Assembly: GCA_965243245.1 (NCBI GenBank)
Contig: OZ251536.1
Location: 1,240,001 to 1,304,000 of the forward strand
Source of the DNA: JAYQKL01 sp965243245
Lineage (GTDB): Bacteria; Pseudomonadota; Alphaproteobacteria; RS24
Length of the DNA: 64,000 bases
Direction of reading: 5' to 3'
Positions within the stretch are counted from its first letter, which is position 1. Each line of letters starts with the position of its first letter. The notes below the pieces were generated by a model. That model was given only the letters and a program-made list of their open reading frames with translations. It had not been told where the DNA came from and did not search any database. This document shows, one piece after another, positions 1 through 10,352 of this stretch. A program made the translations under genes and the position numbers.

Positions 1-463
1 TGGCAATGGCGGCAACGGCGTCTTTAGAGTGGCGCAAAATGATGAGAATTTTGGCGCGTTGCTGGATATGTTTTTAACCAGCTCCCGCGAGCCCCTTATT
101 GCCCAGCATTACTTGCCTGAAATCAGACAAGGTGATAAGCGCGTCATTTTGGTCGAAGGCGAAGCCGTGGGCGCCCTTAATCGTGTGCCGCTTGAAGGCG
201 ATGCACGCGCGAATGTGCATGTTGGCGGACAACCTATGGCAGCTGAACTATCGCCGCGCGATCTAGAAATTGCCGCACAAATTGGCCCTGTTTTACGCGA
301 TAGCGGTATTATTTTGGCGGGGATAGATGTTATCGGCGATTATCTTACCGAGATTAATGTTACGTCTCCAACATGTATTCGGGAAATAAAGAAATTCGGC
401 GGCCCCGATATTGCCGTCCGCGTATGGGAGGCGATTTATCGCCGCCTCAGCCAAGCGGGGTAA
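1..463 (+). CDS. gshB: Glutathione synthetase, C-terminal part (cut by window edge)
   Basis: This is the end of an ATP-grasp ligase that joins gamma-glutamylcysteine to glycine, the last step of cytoplasmic glutathione synthesis. The frame is open from base 2 and begins with a glycine-rich GNGGNGVFR stretch followed by DENF, as in the ATP-grasp loop of GshB. Further on are the [13 protein letters not shown] and [18 protein letters not shown] segments, which contain the metal- and substrate-binding residues of the family. About 154 C-terminal residues are present. The GTG at 29 lies inside the domain and is not the real start. It is followed by 128 noncoding bases and then comM on the same strand. 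Confidence 0.93.
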   Translation, partial: GNGGNGVFRVAQNDENFGALLDMFLTSSREPLIAQHYLPEIRQGDKRVILVEGEAVGALNRVPLEGDARANVHVGGQPMAAELSPRDLEIAAQIGPVLRDSGIILAGIDVIGDYLTEINVTSPTCIREIKKFGGPDIAVRVWEAIYRRLSQAG

Positions 464-591
464 AATGTTCTGAGCGTTGTCCTTAGATTTAGTCAGATAG
501 TCGCTTATTTTTTACCGATACCAAAACAAGCCTTGTGTTTGGGGGCGTTTAGTGTTGGATAAGAAAAACAATCGGTAAAAAGAAGATAAAA

Positions 592-2139
592 ATGGTTGCG
601 CGTGTTACCACCCTCGCCTTTCAAGGTATTCAAGCTGTTCGCGTTGATGTTCAAGTTCACCTCTCGCCCGGCAAAATGATTTTCACGATGGTTGGTTTGC
701 CCGATAAGGCGGTCGCAGAAAGCCGTGAACGGGTGCGAAGTGCATTGGCGGCCATTGGACTTGGGCTACCGTCGGAACGGATTACGGTTAATCTCGCGCC
801 CGCGGATTTGCCTAAAGAGGGCAGTCATTATGATTTACCGATTGCGCTTGGATTAATGGTGGCGATGGGGGTTATTGCGCCTGAGAACATGGCTGAGTTT
901 GTTGCTATGGGCGAGCTATCACTGGATGGGCGGATTGAACCTGTGCCGGGGGCATTACCCGCCGCGGTCGCGGCTATGTCATGGGAAAAGGGCTTGATTT
1001 GCCCTAAAGTTTGTGGCCCTGAGGCGAGTTGGTCGGGTCTTACGCGCCCTGACCAAAAAGGCGTCATTGCGGCTGAGAATCTTTTGCAAATTGTTAATCA
1101 TTTAAAAGGGGTGCAACTTCTGCCAGCTCCCGAACCCGACATTCATCATCACCAGACGCCGTTGCCAGACCTGAGCGATATTAAGGGACAAGAAGATGCA
1201 CGCTTGGCGTTAGAAGTGGCGGCGGCGGGTGGGCATAATTTACTCATGTCGGGGCCGCCGGGGGCGGGTAAATCAATGCTGGCGGCGCGCTTGCCGAGTA
1301 TTCTGCCGCCGCTTGAGCCGTATGAACGACTTGAAACCAGCATGATTGAAAGTCTTTCGGGGCGTATGTCACAAACTAAAAATACCTCATATTCGACAAT
1401 AATTGCCCAGCGTCCGTTTCGTGCGCCGCATCATTCTGCCAGCATGGCGGCTTTGATCGGAGGGGGACGCCAAGCTTTACCCGGCGAAATTTCTCTAGCT
1501 CATAATGGCGTTTTGTTTCTGGATGAAATGCCAGAGTTTTCACGCCAAACCTTAGATGCTTTGCGCCAACCCATTGAGACGGGACATGTGGAGGTGGCGC
1601 GGGCGGCGGCGCATGTTACTTATCCGGCGCGATTTCAACTTATTGCGGCGATGAATCCTTGCCGTTGCGGGCATGCCGCAAATCCTGAACTGGCGTGCAG
1701 TCGGATACCGCATTGCATAGATGATTATTTAAATAAGCTTTCTGGTCCGTTGCTTGACCGGTTTGATATTCGGGTGACGTTGCCTGCTGTTTCCTTAAAA
1801 GACATGATTTCTCCCCAAGCGGGCGAAGCGAGTGCAGATATTGCTTTGCGGGTGATGGCGGCCAGAAAAATTCAGCTTAAGCGCAATGCGGGCATATTGA
1901 ACGCGCATCTTGATGGGGAGGCTCTTTTTGATTTTGCTAATCCAGATGATGAGGGGCGTCAATTACTTGAAAAAATATCCGAAAAAAAGAGCCTGACGGC
2001 ACGCGGCTTTAACCGTATTTTGCGAATTACACGCACCTTAGCTGATCTTGATAATGTTAAGATTCCTAATAAGTTACATGTTTCTTCTGCGCTTATTTGG
2101 CGCGGCTTGCCGGACTTTAAGGTTGCCAATAGAGGCTGA
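592..2139 (+). CDS. comM: YifB/ComM-family Mg-chelatase-like AAA+ ATPase
   Basis: A 515-residue cytoplasmic AAA+ protein of the YifB/ComM family. ComM is a hexameric helicase that promotes branch migration during natural transformation; the role outside naturally competent species is unclear. The N-terminal ChlI-like domain (MVGLPDKAVAESRERVRSAL, about residues 33-52) is followed by a Walker A (GPPGAGKS, about 220-228), a Walker B-like LFLDEMPEF (about 305-313) and a Cys cluster, MNPCRCGH, typical of the family. Length is normal. The ATG at 592 follows a weak AGAAG ribosome site. It converges on maeB with only 14 bases between the stop codons. Confidence 0.95.
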   Translation: MVARVTTLAFQGIQAVRVDVQVHLSPGKMIFTMVGLPDKAVAESRERVRSALAAIGLGLPSERITVNLAPADLPKEGSHYDLPIALGLMVAMGVIAPENMAEFVAMGELSLDGRIEPVPGALPAAVAAMSWEKGLICPKVCGPEASWSGLTRPDQKGVIAAENLLQIVNHLKGVQLLPAPEPDIHHHQTPLPDLSDIKGQEDARLALEVAAAGGHNLLMSGPPGAGKSMLAARLPSILPPLEPYERLETSMIESLSGRMSQTKNTSYSTIIAQRPFRAPHHSASMAALIGGGRQALPGEISLAHNGVLFLDEMPEFSRQTLDALRQPIETGHVEVARAAAHVTYPARFQLIAAMNPCRCGHAANPELACSRIPHCIDDYLNKLSGPLLDRFDIRVTLPAVSLKDMISPQAGEASADIALRVMAARKIQLKRNAGILNAHLDGEALFDFANPDDEGRQLLEKISEKKSLTARGFNRILRITRTLADLDNVKIPNKLHVSSALIWRGLPDFKVANRG

Positions 2140-2153
2140 AACAAACGGCTATA

Positions 2154-4427
2154 TTAAAAATCATAAGCGGCAATGGCGGCGATGTTCATCAATTCTGATG
2201 CGGTGGCGCCAATACGCACAATTTGGACGGGCTTTGAAAGACCGACCAAAATTGGACCGATCATCGTGGCGTTCCCAAGCTCGTTTAACATTTTGGTGGA
2301 AATCGACGCTGCGTGAATCGCCGGCATCACCAGAACATTTGCATTGTCTGTCAAAGTCGAGAATGGATAAAGTTCTCGCGCCGTTTTATTCAGCGCAATA
2401 TCAGCTGCCATTTCACCGTCAAATTCAAAATCAACATTGCGCTCACGAAGCAATCGCACCGCCTCGCGCACATAAACAGAACGATCACCCTCCGGATGCC
2501 CATAGGTCGAATATGCCAGCAAAGCTATACGTGGCTCGTAACCAAGGGCACGGGCCGCATGGGCCGCAGATTCTGTAATATCGGCAAGCTCAGAGCCGGT
2601 CGGCATATCATGAACATTCGTGTCAGCAACAAGCACAGTGCGCCCACGCGCCACCATCATCGTCAGACCAATCATCCGACGCTCAGGCATCGGATCAATA
2701 ACCGTCGTCACTTGCTCAAGCGCCACAGAATAATTGCGCGTGACACCCGTAATCATGGCATCAGCATCACCCATTTGTAACATGCAGGCACCAAAAATAT
2801 TGCGATCATTGGTAACGATGCGCTCAACATCGCGGTAAAGAAAACCTTTACGTTGCAGACGCTCATACAAAAAATCTGTGTAGTTTTTAATACGAACAGA
2901 CTTACTCGTATTGTGAATCATAAGATCATGGCGCTCGCCTAGTCCGGCTTGAACCATATTTTCCATGATAATATCTTCGCGCCCAATCAGCACCGGCTCA
3001 CCAAGACCCGCATCTTTATAGGCAATGGCGGCGCGAATAACGGAATCTTGTTCGCCTTCAGCAAAAATCATACGCTTGGGCTTTTGTCTGACCTTATTGA
3101 TGATGACTTGCAAGATGCTGGCGGTCGGGTCAAGTCGGGCAGATAATCTATTTTTATAAGCCTCCATATCAACAATCGGCTTGCGCGCAACGCCTGTATC
3201 CATCGCCGCCTTGGCAACAGCAGGCGGAATATCACGGATAAGACGCGGGTCAAACGGTACAGGAATAATATAATTGGGACCAAAAGAGGGACGCTCACCA
3301 TCATAAGCAATGGCAACTTCGTCCGGCACATCCTCGCGTGCCAATACGGCTAAAGCTTCAGCGCAGGCAATTTTCATTTCTTCATTAATAGTGGTCGCAC
3401 GAACATCCAATGCGCCGCGAAAAATATACGGAAACCCCAAAACATTATTCACCTGATTAGGATAATCAGAACGCCCCGTCGCAATAATAGCGTCAGCACG
3501 CAACTCATGGGCTTCTTCGGGCGTGATCTCTGGATCTGGATTGGCCATCGCAAAAATAACAGGATTAGGCGCCATGGATTTAATCATCGCGGGCGTGAGA
3601 GCCCCTTTTACCGATAACCCTAAGACAATGTCCGCGCCTTTCATAGCCTCTTCTAAGCTGCGCAAATCAGTCTTGATGGCATGCGCAGACTTCCACTGAT
3701 TCATGCCTTCTTTACGCCCTGCATAAATAACCCCTTTGGTGTCACATAAAATGGCGTTCTTTGCTGGCAAACCCATTGCTTTAATCAGCTCAAGACAAGC
3801 AATCCCAGCCGCGCCCGCCCCGTTCACGACAATTTTAGTGTCGGCAAGTTTACGACCCGTGAGGTGTAATGCGTTAATCAACCCCGCCGTGCAAATAATC
3901 GCAGTGCCGTGTTGGTCATCATGAAACACGGGTATATCCATCACTTCGCGCAATTGCTGTTCAATGATGAAACATTCAGGTGCTTTAATGTCTTCTAAAT
4001 TAATCCCGCCAAAAGAAGGGCTAAGATATCTGACCGAATTAATGAAAGCTTCACTATCTTCTGTGTCCACTTCCAGATCAATACTATCGACATCAGCAAA
4101 GCGTTTAAACAAGACGGCTTTGCCTTCCATAACGGGCTTTGAGGCAAGCGCGCCCAAATTCCCCAGACCCAAAATGGCGGTTCCGTTTGAAATCACCGCA
4201 ACCATATTACCGCGAGCAGTGTAATCATAGGAGGTGTCGGGATCTTGGGCGATGGCTCTCACAGGTGCGGCAACGCCCGGCGAATATGCTAAGGAAAGAT
4301 CACGCTGGGTTGCCATTGGCTTTGTCGGCGTGATTTCGAGCTTGCCCGGCTGACCGCGAGAGTGAAACCGTAAGGCTTCGCGATCTGCCATGCTTTGGTC
4401 TTTATCATCTTTGCTATCGTTCATCAT
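2154..4427 (-). CDS. maeB: NADP-dependent malic enzyme (malic domain fused to phosphotransacetylase-like domain)
   Basis: A 757-residue MaeB-type malic enzyme that decarboxylates malate to pyruvate with reduction of NADP. Residues about 15-430 are the malic N- and NAD-binding domains, with YSPGVAAPV, the LGNLGALASKPVMEGKA stretch, DDQHGTA and the nucleotide loop NGAGAAGIACLEL. Residues about 430-757 form the phosphotransacetylase-like domain (FAEGEQDSVIRAA, ADAMITGVTRNYS), which in this class is regulatory and binds acetyl-CoA rather than being catalytic. It is divergently arranged with mutS across a 152-base gap in which I see no strong promoter on either strand. Confidence 0.96.
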   Translation of the reverse strand: MMNDSKDDKDQSMADREALRFHSRGQPGKLEITPTKPMATQRDLSLAYSPGVAAPVRAIAQDPDTSYDYTARGNMVAVISNGTAILGLGNLGALASKPVMEGKAVLFKRFADVDSIDLEVDTEDSEAFINSVRYLSPSFGGINLEDIKAPECFIIEQQLREVMDIPVFHDDQHGTAIICTAGLINALHLTGRKLADTKIVVNGAGAAGIACLELIKAMGLPAKNAILCDTKGVIYAGRKEGMNQWKSAHAIKTDLRSLEEAMKGADIVLGLSVKGALTPAMIKSMAPNPVIFAMANPDPEITPEEAHELRADAIIATGRSDYPNQVNNVLGFPYIFRGALDVRATTINEEMKIACAEALAVLAREDVPDEVAIAYDGERPSFGPNYIIPVPFDPRLIRDIPPAVAKAAMDTGVARKPIVDMEAYKNRLSARLDPTASILQVIINKVRQKPKRMIFAEGEQDSVIRAAIAYKDAGLGEPVLIGREDIIMENMVQAGLGERHDLMIHNTSKSVRIKNYTDFLYERLQRKGFLYRDVERIVTNDRNIFGACMLQMGDADAMITGVTRNYSVALEQVTTVIDPMPERRMIGLTMMVARGRTVLVADTNVHDMPTGSELADITESAAHAARALGYEPRIALLAYSTYGHPEGDRSVYVREAVRLLRERNVDFEFDGEMAADIALNKTARELYPFSTLTDNANVLVMPAIHAASISTKMLNELGNATMIGPILVGLSKPVQIVRIGATASELMNIAAIAAYDF

Positions 4428-4579
4428 TTTAACTCATTTCCATTGTAGGGTGTCATAGAATGAAAATACGAGAATTACAAGACAGACGGGTAGAATTTAA
4501 TTGCCGTATTGTTTATCATGCTTGAAAAGAAAAATTATGAATTTTCTATTCATGCCGAAAATATAGAGCTTTTCTAAAT

Positions 4580-7393
4580 ATGTCACGAACTGAGCCAGAA
4601 AACATCAATAAAGAAAAATTGCCAGTCGCGGGCGAAACGGCTCAAACTGTTTCTGCTACAAAAGCCGTCAATAGCGCAACGCCTATGATGGCGCAGTTTT
4701 TATCTATCAAAGAACAGCATCAAGAGTATTTGTTGTTTTATCGTATGGGTGACTTTTACGAGTTGTTTTTCGAAGATGCGGTGACAGCCGCAGCCGCACT
4801 CGACATTACGCTCACGCATCGAGGGCAGCATTTGGGTGAGCCTGTGTCTATGTGCGGTGTGCCTTATCATGCGGCAGAGGGGTATTTGCACAAATTAATT
4901 CGGGCCGGCTTTAAAGTAGCGATTTGCGAGCAGACGGAAAACCCTGAAGAAGCGAAAAAACGCGGCACCAAATCGGTTGTACGCAGAGAGGTGGTGCGGC
5001 TTGTAACACCGGGGACACTTACCGAGGAGGGATTGCTTGATGCACGCGCGCATAATTATTTAGCCGCCCTTGGTTATACAGCTGAAACGAATGGGCTGGC
5101 ATTGTCTTGGTTGGATATGTCAACCGGTGATGTGCAGGTGATGACCGCGCCTGAACCAGTCGGCACGCGCTATGATGAAGATGTCGCCGTTAATTTTTTG
5201 GTGGCTCAGTTTGCGGCTTTGTCGGTACGCGAGCTTTTACTTCCCGAATCCCTATCAGAGAAAATTCGCACGCGCTTTCAAAGTGCCGCCGATATGTCAG
5301 GGCAAGTCACCCTTGCTTTAATGCCAGAGGCTCAAGCAGGCTCGCGCACAGGTGAGCAGACCATATTAGAAGCCTATCAGGTTGAAACCCTAGAAGGGTT
5401 TGGCGTTTGGTCGCGGGCGCAAATAGCTGCTTGCGGTATGCTGATCACTTATTTGAATTTAACTCAAATGGGGCAGATGCCACGCCTTAAGCCGCCGCAA
5501 TTGCTAAGTGGCGGTGGTATTATGCGACTTGATCAGGCAACAAGGCGCAATCTTGAGCTTATCTCAACCTTAGGCGGTCAGCGCAATGGGTGCTTGCTAG
5601 ATGCGCTCGATTTAACCGTCAGTGCTGCCGGTGGGCGGCTTTTGACCACGCGGCTTTCTGCTCCCTTAACAGATCTCCAAGCTATATTAGAGCGGCAAAG
5701 CTCGGTTGCGTTTTTTTTGGAAAAAGATAGTTTACGCAATGATGTCAGAGATTTATTGCGGCGGGCGCCAGATATGGCACGGGCACTTGGCAGATTATCT
5801 TTAGAGCGCGGCGGGCCACGCGACTTGAAAATCTTAAAACAAGGACTTGAAGCTGGTTTTGGCGGCTTTGAGCTACTTCATAAGCAATCGGAAGAGATAC
5901 CAGAAGAGCTTGCTTCTGCTTTTGCTATTTTTGATAAAGCCGAGGCATCGGATGGTCCATCTTTACGCGCTTTGCATGATTTATTGGCGCGTGCATTGGA
6001 TGATGATTTGCCATTATTGGCACGCGATGGCGGTTTTGTGGTGACAGGCTATGATGCGGCACTAGATAAAGAGCGTGCTTTACGCGATGAAAGCCGCCGC
6101 GTGATTGCAAGTTTACAAGCGCGTTATAAAGATGAAACCGATATTAAGGCACTTAAAATTAAATATAATGCTGTGCTTGGGTATCATGTTGATGTGCCGC
6201 CTGCACATGGCGAAAAATTGAGTTTACCGCCGCATAATAATATTTTTATTCACCGCCAGACATTGGCGAGTTCGGTGCGTTTTTCAACTCAAGAGCTTGG
6301 CGATCTTGCGGGGCAAATATCGCGTGCCGCAGAGCGTGCTTTGGGTATGGAGCTGGATATTTATCAGCGATTGGTTGATGAGGCTTGTGCGTTAAGTACT
6401 CAAATAAGCTGTGCGGCAGATGGGTTAGCCAGTGCTGATGTGGCGAGTGCGCATGCCGAGTTGGTGCAGGCGCGTCATTGGGTATGTCCGCTGCTTTATG
6501 ATGATGACCGTTTTCTCATTACGGGGGGCAGGCACCCCGTGGTAGAACAGGCACTTGAAGCGCGTTCTGAAGGGCCATTTATTGCCAATGATTGCTTATT
6601 AAATGATGATGAGGCGCATCATTTGATGTTGCTGACGGGTCCAAATATGGCTGGTAAATCAACTTATTTACGCCAAAACGCCTTGATTGCTATTCTTGCT
6701 CAAGCTGGTTTTTTTGTGCCTGCGAGCCGCGCTGAAATTGGTCTGATTGATCAGGTTTTTAGCCGTGTTGGGGCGGCCGATGATTTGGCACAAGGGCGGT
6801 CAACCTTTATGGTGGAAATGGTTGAAACCGCTGCAATTTTAAATCAGGCAAGTGCGAGAAGCTTGGTGATTCTTGATGAGATAGGGCGCGGCACAGCCAC
6901 TTTTGATGGTTTGTCGATTGCTTGGGCAACGGTTGAGAATCTACATGAAGTTACCAAGTGCCGTGCGTTATTTGCCACTCATTACCATGAATTAACAAGC
7001 CTTTCAAAACGACTGCAAGGGCTTACAAATGCCACGATGCGGGTGAAGGAATATCAGGGCGAAGTGGTGTTCTTGCATGAGGTCTGTGCGGGCGCGGCAG
7101 ATAGATCATATGGTATTCATGTGGCGCAACTGGCGGGCTTGCCAGAAGCTGTCATCGCCCGCGCACGCGAGGTGTTGACCCATTTAGAACAAAATCGCCG
7201 CCAAGATAATGCCCTAAGTGATGAGCCGTCTGCTTTGACGCCGTTGCCTTTATTTTCAGCCTCTTTTAAGAAAAAAGAAAAACCCGACCCCGTTCATCAT
7301 GCGCTAGATGAGGTGAACCCGGACTTGCTCTCTCCAAGAGAAGCTTTGGAGTCGCTTTATCTTTTGAAGAAAATACGCGAAGAAAAAAAATAA
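4580..7393 (+). CDS. mutS: DNA mismatch repair protein MutS
   Basis: A 937-residue MutS that recognises mismatches and small loops as a dimer and starts mismatch repair. The mismatch-reading Phe-X-Glu is visible in RMGDFYELF (about residues 55-63). The ATPase core has a Walker A (GPNMAGKST, about 690), the signature segment FMVEMVETA, a Walker B (VILDEIGRGTATFDG) and the ATHYHEL box. The C-terminal dimerisation tail is present. Nothing looks damaged, which matters because this genome shows many short tandem duplications. The ATG at 4580 has little Shine-Dalgarno sequence; the conserved domain starts near residue 34, so the N-terminal tail is uncertain. Confidence 0.97.
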   Translation: MSRTEPENINKEKLPVAGETAQTVSATKAVNSATPMMAQFLSIKEQHQEYLLFYRMGDFYELFFEDAVTAAAALDITLTHRGQHLGEPVSMCGVPYHAAEGYLHKLIRAGFKVAICEQTENPEEAKKRGTKSVVRREVVRLVTPGTLTEEGLLDARAHNYLAALGYTAETNGLALSWLDMSTGDVQVMTAPEPVGTRYDEDVAVNFLVAQFAALSVRELLLPESLSEKIRTRFQSAADMSGQVTLALMPEAQAGSRTGEQTILEAYQVETLEGFGVWSRAQIAACGMLITYLNLTQMGQMPRLKPPQLLSGGGIMRLDQATRRNLELISTLGGQRNGCLLDALDLTVSAAGGRLLTTRLSAPLTDLQAILERQSSVAFFLEKDSLRNDVRDLLRRAPDMARALGRLSLERGGPRDLKILKQGLEAGFGGFELLHKQSEEIPEELASAFAIFDKAEASDGPSLRALHDLLARALDDDLPLLARDGGFVVTGYDAALDKERALRDESRRVIASLQARYKDETDIKALKIKYNAVLGYHVDVPPAHGEKLSLPPHNNIFIHRQTLASSVRFSTQELGDLAGQISRAAERALGMELDIYQRLVDEACALSTQISCAADGLASADVASAHAELVQARHWVCPLLYDDDRFLITGGRHPVVEQALEARSEGPFIANDCLLNDDEAHHLMLLTGPNMAGKSTYLRQNALIAILAQAGFFVPASRAEIGLIDQVFSRVGAADDLAQGRSTFMVEMVETAAILNQASARSLVILDEIGRGTATFDGLSIAWATVENLHEVTKCRALFATHYHELTSLSKRLQGLTNATMRVKEYQGEVVFLHEVCAGAADRSYGIHVAQLAGLPEAVIARAREVLTHLEQNRRQDNALSDEPSALTPLPLFSASFKKKEKPDPVHHALDEVNPDLLSPREALESLYLLKKIREEKK

Positions 7394-7457
7394 GGCATTT
7401 CTTTACACAAAATATAACTGCCTTATTATGACTTTATTCATATGAGAAAGTTAAATA

Positions 7458-10352
7458 ATGGCACGTCAATCTGTATCCACACACACAAAAAAGCACTCTT
7501 TTGCAAAGCCTTCGCACATGCGCTCTCAATCTGGCTCTCAACCAGCCCCTCAATCTGTTAAGTCGTTGCGGTTTCCAGTTATTTCAAAAACGGCGCTTGG
7601 AGAACAACTCACGCAGTTGAGCCATGCAGAAAAACAGCAAAGCCCAGAAAACCGAAAAGCAGTATTGGCACTGTTTAAAAAAATTCATGCAAAAAACCTC
7701 CAAGATGTGAAAGGCGTTTCGCTTCAAAAACCTCTCAAAGGGGGCGCGTGTGCCCGTGCCCTTTGTCGCTCCATAGATGCTATTATCCAAAGCCTATGCG
7801 CTTACGCTATCCAAAATCAGACGGATAAAGCTGTGCCGTTCAAAAAAGATTTCGCAATCATAGCCGTTGGGGGATATGGCCGAGGCAAATTGGCTCCTAG
7901 TTCTGATATTGATTTGCTGTTTCTCTTAGCTGGCGAGCCAACAGAGCAAATGACAAATTTTATTGAATATATTCTTTATATTCTTTGGGATATGGGTCTG
8001 AAGGTTGGTCATTCCACCCGCACTGTGCGCGAGTGTATCAAGCAGGCTAAAAAAGATATGACTATCCGCACGGCTCTATTGGAGGCGCGTCATATTTGGG
8101 GTTCAAAGGCGGCGACGGCGCGATTACGCCAAGCTTATTTGAAAGATGTGCAACATGGGAGTGCGCGCGCATTTGTTGTCGCTAAGCTAAAAGAGCGGGA
8201 TATTCGGCATACGCGAACAGGCGAAAGTCGATATTTGGTGGAGCCGAATATTAAAGAAGGCAAAGGCGGGCTACGCGATTTGGATACATTATTTTGGATT
8301 GCGAAATATTGCTATGAAGTCGATAAAATAGATGAACTCGTGGCAAAAGGTCTATTAACGCGCCAGGAATTGCATTTGTTTAGGCGATGTGAGAATTTTT
8401 TATGGTCGGCGCGTTGCCAGCTTCATTTTGCGACGGGGCGGGCTGAAGAGCGGCTGAGTTTTGATGTGCAAACTGCAATGGCTGATGCAATGGGCCTTTT
8501 ACCAACGGCGGGACTGAACAAAGTTGAATTTTTTATGCGGCGTTATTTTCTTGTTGCTAAGGATGTGGGTGATCTGACACGTATTTTTTGCGCCATGTTA
8601 GAAGATGAGCAGACAAAACCAACGGGGTTGCAAAGATTGCCCGCACTTTTTCGTCGGCAAAAACAAGTGCATGGTTTCACTTTGAGTGGACAAAGACTTA
8701 AAATGGTGCGCTCAGATGTGTTTAAGCGCAATCCCATCAATCTTTTGCGTATGTTCAAGCTGGCGGCTGACTATAAGTTGATGATCCATCCAGATACGTT
8801 ACGCGAGGTCACGCGCTCGTTGAATTTAATTGATGAAAAATTACGCCAAAACCCAGAAGCCAACCAACTTTTTTTGGATATTCTGACCGCGCCCAATCAT
8901 GTCGAGCGAATTTTGAGGCGCATGAATGAGGCGGGTGTTTTGGGACGCTTTTTGCCTGATTTTGGGCGTATTGTCGCGCTGATGCAGTTTAACATGTATC
9001 ACCATTATACGGCGGATGAACATTTGTTGTGTGCTATTGGGTTTTTATCTGAGCTTGAGCAAGGAAAGCTGAAAGATGACCACCCGCTCGCGCATGAGTT
9101 GGTGAAGAAAAACATTAATCGGAAAGTTATATATCTTGCTGTATTGTTGCATGATATTGCTAAGGGGCGCATTGAAGACCACTCTATTGCAGGGGCGCGC
9201 ATTGCGCGTCATTTGGGTGCGCGACTAGGCTTTAGCAAAGCGGAAACCGATTTAACCGAATGGCTGGTGCGCGAGCATTTGATTATGAGTGATGTCGCAC
9301 AACGCCGCGACTTAAGCGATCCTAAGACTATCTATGATTTTGTCGGTAAAGTGCAAACACTTGAACGCTTGCGCCATTTGTTGGTTTTGACGGTGATTGA
9401 TATTCGCGCCGTTGGCCCCGGTGTTTGGAATGGTTGGAAGGGACAGCTTTTGCGCGAGCTTTATTTTGAGGCTGAAGCTGATTTAATGGGTTCGGCGTCT
9501 CATACTAATCGCCCGAACCGTGTGGCGGGGGCTAAAGATGCGTTTATTAATGCTTATCGAAAGCGCGATAAAAAACGCTCTTTTAAGAGCTGCAAAGAAT
9601 ATGTTCAACGCCATTATGATGCTTATTGGCTATCTACGGAACTGGCGGCACAATTGCAGCATGCTGATCTGCTTGGGCGCGTGAAAAAAGAGACCATGGT
9701 GGTCGATGCACAGCGCGATATATTTCAAGGTGTCACGGTTTTGAGTTTTGTCGGGCAAGATCATCCGGGGCTTTTTTCAAGGCTAACAGGCGCCTGTGCT
9801 GTGGCTGGGTTGGATATTGTTAATGCGCGTATTATCACCACGCGCGATGGCATGGCGGTTGATGTGCTAAGAGTGCAAGAACCGCTCGAACATCAGTCGC
9901 CAGATGAGACTCGCATTGCGCGACTGCGCGCGACTGTAGCGCGGGTGATGGCGGGGGATATTCTGCCTGCTGATGAAATTATGGAGCTGCGCCAAGCGCG
10001 CAAAATCAAGGCCTTCACGATTGAGCCATCTGTGATGCTCGACAATGAGGCGTCACAGCACTCAACTGTCATTGAGGTGAGCGGGCTTGACCAGCCGGGG
10101 TTATTGCATGCGCTTACGCGGGCACTCTTTTTTCTTGGCGTGACGATTGTAACGGCGCGGGTGGCAACCTTTGGAGAGCGTGCGGTTGATGTGTTTTATG
10201 CGCAGGATTTAACCGGGCGTAAAATTACCAGTGCTTCCAAAAGAACGGCTATTCGTAAAAAGCTTGAAAAAGTTCTGATGGATCCAGCGCGGGCTTCTAT
10301 GCCTGAATCTAAAAAACCTAAAATGGCGCGCAATTTTAAGAAAACTGCATAA
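7458..10352 (+). CDS. glnD: PII uridylyltransferase / uridylyl-removing enzyme
   Basis: A 964-residue GlnD, the glutamine sensor that uridylylates and deuridylylates PII proteins. Order of domains: a variable N-terminal tail of about 90 residues rich in Ser/Gln; a nucleotidyltransferase domain with GGYGRGKLAPSSDIDLLFL (about 136-154); the GlnE-like helical region with the GKGGLRDLDT box; an HD domain (HDIAKGR near residue 565, catalytic His/Asp); and two ACT domains at about 755-830 and 865-935, each with a DHPGL/DQPGL motif. Its stop overlaps the murJ start as TAATG, so the two are likely translationally coupled. Confidence 0.96.
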   Translation: MARQSVSTHTKKHSFAKPSHMRSQSGSQPAPQSVKSLRFPVISKTALGEQLTQLSHAEKQQSPENRKAVLALFKKIHAKNLQDVKGVSLQKPLKGGACARALCRSIDAIIQSLCAYAIQNQTDKAVPFKKDFAIIAVGGYGRGKLAPSSDIDLLFLLAGEPTEQMTNFIEYILYILWDMGLKVGHSTRTVRECIKQAKKDMTIRTALLEARHIWGSKAATARLRQAYLKDVQHGSARAFVVAKLKERDIRHTRTGESRYLVEPNIKEGKGGLRDLDTLFWIAKYCYEVDKIDELVAKGLLTRQELHLFRRCENFLWSARCQLHFATGRAEERLSFDVQTAMADAMGLLPTAGLNKVEFFMRRYFLVAKDVGDLTRIFCAMLEDEQTKPTGLQRLPALFRRQKQVHGFTLSGQRLKMVRSDVFKRNPINLLRMFKLAADYKLMIHPDTLREVTRSLNLIDEKLRQNPEANQLFLDILTAPNHVERILRRMNEAGVLGRFLPDFGRIVALMQFNMYHHYTADEHLLCAIGFLSELEQGKLKDDHPLAHELVKKNINRKVIYLAVLLHDIAKGRIEDHSIAGARIARHLGARLGFSKAETDLTEWLVREHLIMSDVAQRRDLSDPKTIYDFVGKVQTLERLRHLLVLTVIDIRAVGPGVWNGWKGQLLRELYFEAEADLMGSASHTNRPNRVAGAKDAFINAYRKRDKKRSFKSCKEYVQRHYDAYWLSTELAAQLQHADLLGRVKKETMVVDAQRDIFQGVTVLSFVGQDHPGLFSRLTGACAVAGLDIVNARIITTRDGMAVDVLRVQEPLEHQSPDETRIARLRATVARVMAGDILPADEIMELRQARKIKAFTIEPSVMLDNEASQHSTVIEVSGLDQPGLLHALTRALFFLGVTIVTARVATFGERAVDVFYAQDLTGRKITSASKRTAIRKKLEKVLMDPARASMPESKKPKMARNFKKTA

